Assembly (NCBI GenBank): GCA_018434245.1
Contig: JAHDPQ010000068.1
Coordinates: 1 to 45,220 of the forward strand
Direction of reading: 5' to 3'
DNA from: Oscillospiraceae bacterium
GTDB lineage: Bacteria > Bacillota > Clostridia > Oscillospirales > Ruminococcaceae
DNA length: 45,220 nt
The translations under genes were made by a program, and so were the position numbers. This document shows, piece by piece, positions 1-8,968 of this stretch. The notes beneath the pieces are model-generated. The model was not told where the DNA came from. It worked only from the letters and a program-made list of their open reading frames with translations, and did no database searches. Numbering within the stretch: position 1 is the stretch's first letter; every line of letters begins with the position of its first letter.

Positions 1-930
1 ACCTACATCCTCACCCCTTTGGGGGCAAAGTACATCCAAATGGCGGACCGGGTGATGGGCCGGCGCAGCCGGTACCTCTTCGAAACCATTAGCCCCCTGA
101 CCTTTAAGGCGGATACGGTGGAGATGGCCTTGATGATTGCCAAGGGGGGCGGCAGCCTGAGCATCGCGCCGATGGCAATGGGAATGGCTACGGCTCCTGT
201 CACGGTGGCGGGCACTCTGGCGGTGGAAACGGCCGAATGTCTGGCCAGCGCCTATCTGGTCCATGTCATGACGGGGGAGTTCCCTTCCTTTTCCATGTCC
301 TGTCACTCTCTGGACCCTAGGAGTATGCTTTGCTCCTTCGGCTCCCCCAATCAGGCCCTGTTTGCGGTAGCCGCTGCCCAGATTGCCCGGTTTTACGGCA
401 TCCTTGGGGACAGCAACTCCGGGCTTACCGACGGGATGCTTCCCGACTTTCAGGCAGGCTTTGAAAAGGCCCTTTCCGCTGTGATGGCGGGCTTTTCCGG
501 GATGAAGAACATCGGCTGTCAGGGAATTGTAGGTGCCGATCAGGGCTTTTCTTTTGAGCAGCTGGTCATCGATAACGAGTGGCTGGATTGTTATAATTAT
601 TTAGTCAAAGGCTTTGAGGTCACCCCGGAAACCTTGGGATTCGGCACCATCCAAGGGGTGGGAGTGGCCGGCAATTATCTGGGCGAAGAACATACGGTAG
701 AGCATATGAGGGATAGCTACTGGGTCTCCCAGTTGTTTGGCCGGATGGATTGGGGCAACTGGGAAGCGGCCGGACATCCTGATCTTTGCCAGCGGGCTTA
801 CGCTTATGTGGAATCGGCAACCCAGGGCTATCGGGAGATGGAGCCGGTTCCGGACGCAGCAGTATGCGCCCGGCTGGACGCCATTGCGGACGAAGCCTAT
901 GCAGAATTAAAGGCGGGGAAAGAGGCATGA
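1..930 (+). CDS. MttB-family corrinoid methyltransferase, C-terminal part (5' truncated by window)
   Basis: The frame is open from base 1 and ends at TGA 928-930, so the gene starts before the window. The roughly 309 visible residues match the C-terminal part of the trimethylamine methyltransferase (MttB) family, with the glycine-rich stretch GDSNSGLTDGMLPDFQAG. Family members transfer a methyl group from a quaternary or tertiary amine to a cobalamin-binding corrinoid protein in the cytoplasm. No in-frame TAG is visible, so the seen part has no pyrrolysine codon and the protein resembles the non-Pyl branch (for example glycine-betaine methyltransferases). The stop overlaps the next start by ATGA, implying translational coupling with an amino-sugar-phosphate enzyme and, further on, a sugar importer. 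That context is unusual for the family and leaves the substrate open. No corrinoid protein gene is in view. Confidence 0.8.
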   Translation, partial: TYILTPLGAKYIQMADRVMGRRSRYLFETISPLTFKADTVEMALMIAKGGGSLSIAPMAMGMATAPVTVAGTLAVETAECLASAYLVHVMTGEFPSFSMSCHSLDPRSMLCSFGSPNQALFAVAAAQIARFYGILGDSNSGLTDGMLPDFQAGFEKALSAVMAGFSGMKNIGCQGIVGADQGFSFEQLVIDNEWLDCYNYLVKGFEVTPETLGFGTIQGVGVAGNYLGEEHTVEHMRDSYWVSQLFGRMDWGNWEAAGHPDLCQRAYAYVESATQGYREMEPVPDAAVCARLDAIADEAYAELKAGKEA

Positions 931-1685
931 AGATTCAAGTAGCGGATACTCCCCAAGAGGTAGGAGCGGCAATTGGCGCAGAAATCTGCCGTCTTGTGGC
1001 GCAAAAGCCGGATGCGGTTCTCTGTCTGGCCGCGGGGCACACATCCTTGGAAACCTTTGACTACCTTGTGCAGCAAAAAAGCAAGGGCAGGTGCGATTTT
1101 TCTAAGATACGAATCGTCGAGCTGGACGAGTGGACCGGCATGGGAATAGAGCAACCGGAAAGCTGTACCGGATTTTTGGAGCAGCATTTATTCTCCCGGC
1201 TAAAGCTTGATCTCCATCAGATTTTTCTCTTTGACGCAAAAGGCGATCCCGAGGCAGAGTGCCTGCGCATGGAGCGCCTGGTGGAGGAACTGGGCGGCAT
1301 TGACTTTATGTTCCTCGGTATTGGAATCAACGGCCATCTGGGGCTCAACGAGCCGGGCTGCGATTTTGAGCAGGGGCCCCACTCCACCGCCCTTTCGGAA
1401 ACTACAAAAACGGTGGGGCAAAAGTATTTTTCCTCCCACGCCGATCTGCAGGGAGGCATTACCTTAGGCATCCGGGATATTATGAACTCCCGCAGGGTGG
1501 TGCTGGCGGCAACCGGCAGCCACAAAAAAGAGATTGTCCGGCGGCTGCTGTCCGAAGAAGTCGGCTCTCATCTTCCTGCTACGGTGCTGCGCAGGCACGG
1601 CAGCGCAGCCCTGTATCTGGATGCCGCCGCGGCACAGGGTATACAAGGCACCAGCTTAATTGCTTCCGGTTCGGAAGTGAAATAA
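927..1685 (+). CDS. Glucosamine/galactosamine-6-phosphate deaminase-isomerase family (NagB/AgaI-like)
   Basis: A 252-residue protein of the NagB/RpiA/SolI fold, close to the usual family length. Recognisable motifs are the phosphate-binding LAAGHTS near residue 30, ELDEWTG (family DEY-G motif, catalytic Asp) near 70, and GIGINGHLGLNEPG near 130 with the ring-opening His and the following Glu. NagB usually has DGH where this protein has NGH, a variant closer to AgaI-type enzymes. It probably converts an amino-sugar 6-phosphate to a ketose phosphate with release of ammonia, in the cytoplasm. The ATG start overlaps the stop of the methyltransferase gene (ATGA). The binding-protein gene starts 25 bases after its stop. 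The substrate is not determined by the sequence. Confidence 0.8.
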   Translation: MKIQVADTPQEVGAAIGAEICRLVAQKPDAVLCLAAGHTSLETFDYLVQQKSKGRCDFSKIRIVELDEWTGMGIEQPESCTGFLEQHLFSRLKLDLHQIFLFDAKGDPEAECLRMERLVEELGGIDFMFLGIGINGHLGLNEPGCDFEQGPHSTALSETTKTVGQKYFSSHADLQGGITLGIRDIMNSRRVVLAATGSHKKEIVRRLLSEEVGSHLPATVLRRHGSAALYLDAAAAQGIQGTSLIASGSEVK

Positions 1686-1710
1686 TGATGCGAATCTAAG
1701 GAGGTTTACC

Positions 1711-3087
1711 ATGAAAAAGGCATTGAGTCTGCTGCTTGCCCTTCTGGTGACGGTGGCACTGGTGGCTTGCGGCAATGGCGGCAGCGCTGTATCTCAGCAG
1801 CCTGCACCCCAGGAGAAAAGCCCCCCGGCCCAAGGTGGTTCCCCCCAGGCGGCCCCATCGGAAAAGACACTGGCCCAGCAGTTGACGGTAGACCCGAATC
1901 AGGAGGTTACCATTACCGTTATGTCCATGCACCACACCGAGCAGCGCCGGTCTTTGATGGATCAGAACATCGCTCTGCTCAACGAAAAATATCCCAACAT
2001 CAAAGTGGAACACAACCCTGTGGAAGATTACATCAATGCCATTAAAATGGGGTTCGATTCCGGGGACGCTCCCGACATCGTGTACATAGACGACACCACC
2101 CAAAACATGCTGGAGCGGTACGATTATCTCATGGACATTACCGATATCGCCAAGGAAATGAAGTGGGCGGATGTTTCCAAGCCCGGCTCTCTGGAATACC
2201 AGAACGTTCGCCATCCCGGTGTCATTTACAGCGCCCCCTACATCAGCGGCCCCCGGGTAGTCTGGTACAACAAGGAGATTTTTAACAAGCTGAACCTGAA
2301 CGTCCCCACCACTCTGGACGAATTCGACGATGTTTTGGCCAAGGTCAAAGAGGCGGGGTACATCCCCTTTGAGGCCAGCATCCGCACCACCCTATGGCAC
2401 ATTGACGGATGCCTGTTTGGCATGGTTCCCTTTGAGGATATCAGCAAGTGGTACTATCTGGAGGACAGTACCGATATTTACAAGACCGGACGGAAGGAAG
2501 CTCTGGAAAAGGTAGCCGAATGGGTGGAAAGGGGCTACTTCCGGGAAGGGATTACCTCCATTGACCACAACAACCTCAACGTCCTCTTCCCCCGGGGCGA
2601 GACCGTCTTTTATGTTTCCGGCGCATCAGCGGCAGGCCCTCTGGCTTCGGCCAATATGGATGTAGGGGCCTTCCCCTTCCCCAAAAAGAGCAAGGACTTC
2701 CCAACCACTCTGGTGGATGCTTCCGATAGCGGCTGGGCCATTCGGGCCGACCTGCCGGAGGAAAAGCTGGCGGCAGCTGTGGCCTTTATCGACTCCTTCT
2801 TCACAGAACAGTCCGCCCGCCTGTGGACCGAAGGCGGATTTGTCAGCCTGCTGACCTTTGACCAGTCGGATGCCAAGGTGACTCCTCAGCAACTGGCTGC
2901 CATTCAGGCCTGCGAAGGCGCTCAGATGGGCTACTTTCTGGATAATGCCGCCCCCGGGCTGCTGGATGCCATGGAAATTCTCAACGCCCGCCTGCATCTG
3001 AAAGAAATTACAGGTGCCGACTACGATGCGCTGATTGACCAGCAATATGAAGAGCTAAAGGCCGAAGAACTTTCCAAGCGGTCTTAG
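1711..3087 (+). CDS. ABC transporter extracellular solute-binding lipoprotein (sugar type)
   Basis: A 458-residue family 1 extracellular solute-binding protein. The N-terminus is a lipoprotein signal peptide with lipobox LVAC and Cys20 as the lipidation site, followed by a Gln/Pro/Ser-rich linker to about residue 50. The mature domain shows typical carbohydrate-binding-protein features such as PDIVYIDD near residue 120 and a WYNKEIFNKL stretch. AAGGAGG lies 5 bases before the ATG. It should deliver a sugar or sugar derivative to the two permeases that follow. No ATPase is encoded here, so a shared MsmK/UgpC-type ATPase elsewhere would be needed. The upstream amino-sugar enzyme suggests an amino sugar or methylated derivative as cargo, which is inference only. 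Confidence 0.9.
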   Translation: MKKALSLLLALLVTVALVACGNGGSAVSQQPAPQEKSPPAQGGSPQAAPSEKTLAQQLTVDPNQEVTITVMSMHHTEQRRSLMDQNIALLNEKYPNIKVEHNPVEDYINAIKMGFDSGDAPDIVYIDDTTQNMLERYDYLMDITDIAKEMKWADVSKPGSLEYQNVRHPGVIYSAPYISGPRVVWYNKEIFNKLNLNVPTTLDEFDDVLAKVKEAGYIPFEASIRTTLWHIDGCLFGMVPFEDISKWYYLEDSTDIYKTGRKEALEKVAEWVERGYFREGITSIDHNNLNVLFPRGETVFYVSGASAAGPLASANMDVGAFPFPKKSKDFPTTLVDASDSGWAIRADLPEEKLAAAVAFIDSFFTEQSARLWTEGGFVSLLTFDQSDAKVTPQQLAAIQACEGAQMGYFLDNAAPGLLDAMEILNARLHLKEITGADYDALIDQQYEELKAEELSKRS

Positions 3088-3172
3088 GGCCGGCGGTCCG
3101 GGGGGAAAACATCCCCCTGGATCCCATTGGATATACAGAGCAAGCCATGGACAGAAGGGGGTGGATTCAGGG

Positions 3173-4081
3173 ATGAACAGAGGGAGATTGACCTGCGGAG
3201 TATTGCGAAAGCACATGATCTGTTACCTGCTCCTTGCACCCACCCTCCTGATGTTTGTGATTTTTGTGCTGGTTCCGGCGGTGCAGACGGTGTATATCAG
3301 CTTGACCCAGTGGGAGGGAATCGGCCCGAAAACCTGGGTCGGACTGAGCAACTACAAAACCATGCTGCTGGGCAACGCCGTTTATCTAACTGCTTTGCGC
3401 AATACCGTGGTCTGGACTCTGGTCACCATGACGGTGCCTGTGGCAATTGGATTGTTTCAGGCAAACCTGCTGGTTCGGGGCAGCCTGCCCCACCGGCTGG
3501 CCAAGTTGTACCAGCTGATCTACTTTCTGCCTCAGGTGATCAGCACCGTAGTGGCCGCCATTGCCTGGAAGTTTATCTACGACCCGGTGATGGGGCCTCT
3601 CAACGATGTCCTGCGGGTGGTGGGGATGAATCAGTATGCCAACATTGGCTGGCTGGGCAATCCCAAAACGGTTATGACGGCATTGTGTGTGGTCAACGTC
3701 TGGATTCACAGTGGGTTTTGCTGCGTGGTGTTTGCGGCGGCCATGCAGGGCATTGACAAAGAGCTGTACGACGCTGCCATGGTGGATGGAGCCACCAGAA
3801 GCGATCAGTTCTGGCGCATTACCCTGCCCGGCATTCGGGAAAGCATGACCACGGTTCTGGTGCTGACCATGATGTGGTCCTTTAAGGTGTTCGACATCAT
3901 CTGGACCATGACCAAGGGGGGACCGGGGCAGCACTCCTATGTGTTTGCCATTTATGCTTATGTTCAGGGCTTTTCCTACAACCGCCTGGGGCTATCGGCG
4001 GCCATTACGGTTTCTTTGACTCTGATCGCCATGGTTTTTTCCAAGGCATTTACCACCATCCGTGAACGCGGCCGGTATTAG
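3173..4081 (+). CDS. ABC sugar transporter permease, MalF/UgpA type
   Basis: A roughly 302-residue membrane protein with six predicted transmembrane segments and the cytoplasmic EAA loop (ELYDAAMVDGATRSDQFWRITLPG near residues 200-223) that docks the ATPase. The start at ATG 3173 is chosen because AGAAGGGGG at 3151-3159 lies at a workable distance; an in-frame GTG at 3161 is too close to it. The gene follows the binding-protein gene by 85 bases, and its end overlaps an upstream alternative GTG of the second permease, as in a sugar-importer operon. Confidence 0.9.
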   Translation: MNRGRLTCGVLRKHMICYLLLAPTLLMFVIFVLVPAVQTVYISLTQWEGIGPKTWVGLSNYKTMLLGNAVYLTALRNTVVWTLVTMTVPVAIGLFQANLLVRGSLPHRLAKLYQLIYFLPQVISTVVAAIAWKFIYDPVMGPLNDVLRVVGMNQYANIGWLGNPKTVMTALCVVNVWIHSGFCCVVFAAAMQGIDKELYDAAMVDGATRSDQFWRITLPGIRESMTTVLVLTMMWSFKVFDIIWTMTKGGPGQHSYVFAIYAYVQGFSYNRLGLSAAITVSLTLIAMVFSKAFTTIRERGRY

Positions 4082-4094
4082 GGAGGAGCGCAAG

Positions 4095-4925
4095 ATGAAA
4101 GAGACGGCGAGGTTTAAAATCTACAAGCATATTTCTTCTCTACTGCTGGTTGCCTTTACTTTGATTCCCTTTGGAATCTTGATGGTGACATCCCTGCGCT
4201 CCTCGGAGGATTTAGGGCGCAAGGGGCCTATCTCGCTGCCCGACGCCATTGTCTGGAGCAACTACCCCAAGGCATGGGACCTTGGCAACTTTTCTACTTA
4301 CTTTAAAAACAGTATGATTTGTATGGCGGCCACCGTAACCTTTGTGCTGGTGCTGGCCCTGCTGGGAGCTTATGTCCTCAGCTTCCATGAGTTTTTTGGG
4401 AAGCAGGTGCTGATCTCCGTCATCATGCTGGGGGTTCTCATTCCCTTTACCCAGATTATGATCCCCTTGTTCCACACCCTAAAGGGGATGAATCTGCTCA
4501 ACACTTTATGGGCGATTATCCTGCCCCAAACCGCTATGCAGATACCCTTCTCCGTCTTTTTGATGCGGGGGTTCATGCGGGACCTGCCCAAATCTGTGAT
4601 AGAATCCGCCCGCCTGGACGGTGCCAATGAGGTGCAGACCCTGTTTTATATTGTCACCCCTCTGGTTCGCCCCGCTCTGGTGGCCCTGCTGATTTTTACA
4701 GCGGTGTCCAGCTGGAATAACTTTATGCTGCCCACCGTCATGATACAAAAAGACGCCCTGCGCACCGTACCCGTTGGGCTAAACTACTTTAAGGATCAGC
4801 ACTTTACCAACTTCCCCATGATGTGTGCTGCCGCCAATATTATTATTGTGCCGATTCTGCTGGTATACCTCACCTTCCAGCAAAAGATGATTCAAGGGAT
4901 GACGGTAGGCTCCCTGAAGGGGTAA
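4095..4925 (+). CDS. ABC sugar transporter permease, MalG/UgpE type
   Basis: A 276-residue inner-membrane protein with six predicted transmembrane segments. Its EAA motif (SVIESARLDGANEVQTLFYI) lies near residues 165-185. ATG 4095 is chosen over an upstream GTG at 4062 because GGAGGAG at 4082-4088 is correctly spaced before it. It forms the heterodimeric translocation pore with the preceding permease. It is the last gene of the operon and is followed by the terminator at 4974-5005. Confidence 0.9.
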   Translation: MKETARFKIYKHISSLLLVAFTLIPFGILMVTSLRSSEDLGRKGPISLPDAIVWSNYPKAWDLGNFSTYFKNSMICMAATVTFVLVLALLGAYVLSFHEFFGKQVLISVIMLGVLIPFTQIMIPLFHTLKGMNLLNTLWAIILPQTAMQIPFSVFLMRGFMRDLPKSVIESARLDGANEVQTLFYIVTPLVRPALVALLIFTAVSSWNNFMLPTVMIQKDALRTVPVGLNYFKDQHFTNFPMMCAAANIIIVPILLVYLTFQQKMIQGMTVGSLKG

Positions 4926-4973
4926 CCAGCGGTCTTCCCGGTTTCAGCAGCTGGCTCAATCCATAGCAACATA

Positions 4974-5005
4974 AAAGATCCCGCCGAATCAACGGCGGGA
5001 TCTTT
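4974..5005. terminator. Bidirectional intrinsic terminator
   Basis: A perfect 13-bp inverted repeat (AAAGATCCCGCCG and its complement) with a six-base AATCAA loop. It has A and T tracts on its flanks and lies between the convergent sugar-importer operon (+) and ATP synthase operon (-), so it can end transcription from both sides. Confidence 0.85.
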
Positions 5006-5041
5006 GGTTTATCCATAGCCTTGCAGACTTTCCAAGAGGAC

Positions 5042-5479
5042 TTACGGTTCTGCAGAGGGTGGCGCAGGCGGGTCCAACTGCAGCTTGCGGATGCGCCAGG
5101 CGGCAATATAAGCCGCCGGCTGCAGGGCGATGATGCCCGCTACCGTGCCCAGCAATCCGATGACATTGCGGAAGAACACTGCCAACACCAGCACGGCAAT
5201 GGTGAGGAAGTACCGGGCCGCCATCTGCAGGTTGGTGTAGTCCTTGGCCACCTTGCCCTCCATATCCAGAGATTTTACAAGGCTCTTTTCCAGCAGCACC
5301 ACCTTGGAGGCGGAAAGAAGGCTGCCGGCCAGCAGGCCTACGGCAAAGGGCAGAGGTTTTTCGAAGGGGTAGAGGAAAAAATACACCACAAGGCCCAGAA
5401 TCAGCAGCATCGGGTAGAGGGCGGCCAAGGCCTTGCACATCATCTGAGCGGTGACGGAAAGCTCGCGAAACCTGCGCAT
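5042..5479 (-). CDS. AtpI-like ATP synthase assembly protein
   Basis: A 145-residue membrane protein with four predicted hydrophobic segments (about residues 14-34, 42-58, 88-104 and 108-126). The layout matches the AtpI / ATP synthase I family, which helps assemble the c-ring. Its ATG directly abuts the stop of the AtpZ gene (TAGATG), so the two are translationally coupled. It is the last gene of this minus-strand operon, 36 bases before the terminator. In most bacteria AtpI leads the atp operon; here it ends it. An AtpR-like role, as in N-ATPase operons where AtpQ and AtpR follow epsilon, is an alternative. Confidence 0.65.
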   Translation of the reverse strand: MRRFRELSVTAQMMCKALAALYPMLLILGLVVYFFLYPFEKPLPFAVGLLAGSLLSASKVVLLEKSLVKSLDMEGKVAKDYTNLQMAARYFLTIAVLVLAVFFRNVIGLLGTVAGIIALQPAAYIAAWRIRKLQLDPPAPPSAEP

Positions 5480-5698
5480 CTACTTCATTTCCTCCTTGAT
5501 CACCATATCGTACATCACTTTGAGGGAGGCGCCGCCGCCGATGAAGGAACAAAGCACCAACAGCCAGGGGGATGTGCCCAGCTTGCTGTCCAGAAAGCGG
5601 CCGGCGGCCACTCCGATCAAAACGCAGCAGGCCATAGAAAGCCCCAGCTGCGTCATCAGGCCCAACGCCCGGATAATCCTGCGGCGTTCACCCTTCAT
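5480..5698 (-). CDS. AtpZ/AtpI family F0F1-ATPase accessory protein (ATPase gene 1)
   Basis: A 72-residue protein with two hydrophobic helices (about residues 11-33 and 41-63) separated by RFLDSKLGTSPWL, the hallmark of the small AtpZ / 'F0F1-ATPase gene 1' family. ATG 5698 is preferred over a TTG at 5713, with GAGGA just upstream inside the epsilon gene. It overlaps the end of epsilon by 11 bases. Known family members act with AtpI in ATP synthase assembly and possibly divalent-cation handling. Confidence 0.75.
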   Translation of the reverse strand: MKGERRRIIRALGLMTQLGLSMACCVLIGVAAGRFLDSKLGTSPWLLVLCSFIGGGASLKVMYDMVIKEEMK

Positions 5699-6149
5699 CC
5701 TGCTCGTCCTCAAAGGCGCCGTTTTCCAGATGGTCCATCACCGAGTAGGGAGAAGCCTCGCTGTGCACCAGCATCCGGCGCAGTGCGGTTTCCGCCCGGT
5801 GAATTTCCAGAGCCGAGCGCTTTTCCTGCGTGGCCTTTTCCTGCCGCTGACGCTCCAGATCAGCCAGCAAAGCTTCCAGCCGGTCAGGCCGCTCGGCAAT
5901 GGGAGAGAGGACGGTCACCCGGTTGTCCTGCACCAAGGCAAAGCCCCCCAGCACCGCGAGGCTGCCCGTCTCCTCCTTGCCCTGATAGAGCTTGGCAATG
6001 CCTTCCGCCAGCTCCACGCAGCAAGGCTCGTGGCCGGGCAGAATACCCATATCCCCTTCCCGGGTGCGCAGAATCACAAAGTCGGTGTCCTGCTCCAGCA
6101 CCGTTCGGTCGGGGGTGACGGCGGCAAAGTGCAGCCTGCCTTTGGCCAT
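5688..6149 (-). CDS. atpC: ATP synthase epsilon subunit
   Basis: A 153-residue protein with the N-terminal beta-sandwich of F1 epsilon (FAAVTPDRTVLEQDTDFVIL and GDMGILPGHEP near residues 7-45) and a C-terminal helical region. ATG 6149 has GGAGGT six bases upstream; an upstream in-frame ATG at 6179 has no ribosome site. The C-terminus carries an acidic extension beyond the two-helix domain. Epsilon couples the gamma rotor to the c-ring and can inhibit hydrolysis. It lies 87 bases after beta, and that gap contains a hairpin. Confidence 0.92.
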   Translation of the reverse strand: MAKGRLHFAAVTPDRTVLEQDTDFVILRTREGDMGILPGHEPCCVELAEGIAKLYQGKEETGSLAVLGGFALVQDNRVTVLSPIAERPDRLEALLADLERQRQEKATQEKRSALEIHRAETALRRMLVHSEASPYSVMDHLENGAFEDEQDEG

Positions 6150-6188
6150 AGACCACACCTCCAATCCAACAAAAATCATCTGCTTACA

Positions 6189-6217
6189 GGGCAGCGCTAA
6201 AAGCGCCTCTCTTGCCC
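6189..6217 (-). other. Hairpin in the beta-epsilon intergenic gap
   Basis: Within the 87-base gap, GGGCA 6189-6193 pairs with TGCCC 6213-6217, and an inner GCGCT 6194-6198 pairs with AGCGC 6201-6205. There is no T tract, so it is not a terminator. It could set mRNA processing or the relative expression of epsilon. Confidence 0.4.
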
Positions 6218-6236
6218 GGGAAATGGTATCTACACG

Positions 6237-7649
<1,413 letters not shown>

Positions 7650-8516
7650 TCACTCCCCTTCCCGGCGAACTGCGCCTGCTCCGGTTACAATTTCGGTAAT
7701 TTCCTGGGTGATGGCTCCCTGCCGGGCCTGATTGTAAAGCAGCTGGAGGGACTCCATCATCTCATCGGAGTTTTTTACCGCGCTGTCCATGCTGGTGATG
7801 CGGGCACTCTGCTCGCAGGTGGCGGCCTCCAGCAAAACCCCATACAAAAAGCTGGCCGCATAAAAGGGCACGGTGCGGCTGAGCAGCGCAGGGCCTGTCG
7901 GCTCGCAGCGCACCGTGCCCGGCCATGGCTCCCCCTCCGGCAGGTCCAGAGGCAGCAGCCGCTGCACCCGGACGTGCTGAGACAGCATGGAGACAAATTG
8001 GGTGGAAACCACCAGAATCTCGTCTACCTCCCCGGCGTCGTACCAGTCCAGAAGCAGGCGAGCAATTTCCGCCCCGTCATCAAACATAGGGGTTTCGGAA
8101 ACCCCGGTAAAGCTGGCGGCAATGGCCGGCTTTTTGCGGCGCCTGCAGTAGTCCCGGGCCTTGGAGCCCACCGTCACCAAGCGGACATCCCCCGGCAGCT
8201 CCTTGATGAGCTGGTAGGCCTTGCGGATGACGTTAATGTTGTATCCCCCGCACAGCCCCCGGTCCCCGTTGACCACCACCACCGCCGTGGTCTTAACTTC
8301 CTGCCTTGGGGTAGCGTAAGGATGCTGTTCCCCTTCCAGATTTTGCAGGGCGGCGGCAATCAGGCGGCGGTTTTCCTCCAAAAAAGGGGCAGCAGCGCTC
8401 ATCCGGGCACGGCAGCGCTGCACCTTGGCTGTGGACACCAGCCGCATGGACTGGGTGATCTGCCGGGTGCTGGCAATAGAGCCGATTCGCGTTTTTAAAA
8501 GCTGTATGGACTGCAT
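7650..8516 (-). CDS. atpG: ATP synthase gamma subunit
   Basis: A 288-residue F1 gamma with the conserved N-terminal coiled coil (IGSIASTRQITQSMRLVST, residues 12-30), central VVNGDRGLCGGYN near 80, and the C-terminal helix (AVKNSDEMMESLQLLYNQARQ) that forms the rotor shaft. ATG 8516 is preceded by GGGGGA and by a good promoter, so gamma is the first gene of this transcript. Normally atpA precedes atpG; here only about 450 bases of noncoding DNA and a divergent hydrogenase gene lie upstream. Confidence 0.95.
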   Translation of the reverse strand: MQSIQLLKTRIGSIASTRQITQSMRLVSTAKVQRCRARMSAAAPFLEENRRLIAAALQNLEGEQHPYATPRQEVKTTAVVVVNGDRGLCGGYNINVIRKAYQLIKELPGDVRLVTVGSKARDYCRRRKKPAIAASFTGVSETPMFDDGAEIARLLLDWYDAGEVDEILVVSTQFVSMLSQHVRVQRLLPLDLPEGEPWPGTVRCEPTGPALLSRTVPFYAASFLYGVLLEAATCEQSARITSMDSAVKNSDEMMESLQLLYNQARQGAITQEITEIVTGAGAVRREGE

Positions 8517-8540
8517 AACTGTCCCCCTTATAACTCAATT

Positions 8541-8569
8541 ATTATAGCAGTTCACCGGGGAAAAGGCAA
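8541..8569 (-). promoter_or_regulatory. Promoter of the atpG-atpD-atpC-atpZ-atpI operon
   Basis: Read on the minus strand: TTGCCT (8564-8569), a 17-base spacer, and a perfect TATAAT (8541-8546) preceded by TGC, an extended -10. It lies about 25 bases upstream of the atpG start. It shows that the split ATP synthase cluster has its own start of transcription. Confidence 0.7.
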
Positions 8570-8968
8570 ATAAACCCCATTGTTCCCAAGACCGGAAAAG
8601 CCCCGTTTTTTCGGCAAAAACCCTACCTTGGGGCGGTGGTTTTTCCGACTGCTTTCCGCCGGGGGGAGACTTTGGCTCCCTGCGCAAAACCTGTACGGGA
8701 CTAGGTTTTGCCAATCCTCGGGAAAAAACCCGGGAATAATCCCACAATAATTTAAGGGAAAACTCCGGCTTTTTAAACGATAAGTAGATATCGATATTTC
8801 TTTATTAAATCTTTACATTTATAGAGGCTTTTCCCATTGTAAATCCCGGCATATCTTGTTAAGATAAGAGGGGAGAAAGAGGAAGACAAAAGGGAAAATA
8901 GCCTTTTTCCTTCTTGAGTAAGAAGGGTAAACGCAACCATGTTCCGCAAATTTTTATGAGGTATTTTC
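8570..8968 (+). promoter_or_regulatory. Divergent intergenic region with a candidate hydrogenase promoter
   Basis: This 400-base gap separates atpG (-) and the hydrogenase gene (+). A candidate plus-strand promoter is TTGTAA (8837-8842), a 17-base spacer and TAAGAT (8860-8865), giving a leader of about 95 bases. The stretch 8580-8760 is GC-rich with short inverted repeats and no T tract. I see no gene in it, and in particular no trace of atpA. Confidence 0.4.

Noticed and set aside
1-930. Pyrrolysine-containing trimethylamine methyltransferase
   Set aside because: No in-frame TAG in the visible part; a Pyl codon further upstream cannot be excluded but this branch usually lacks it.
5021-6118. 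A 365-codon plus-strand frame opposite atpI, atpZ and atpC
   Set aside because: Shadow of the coding strand; Gln/Pro/Arg-rich translation without domain features.
8580-8760. GC-rich inverted repeats upstream of the hydrogenase gene as a terminator or RNA
   Set aside because: Stems are short and imperfect, without a T tract or similarity to the three-copy element.
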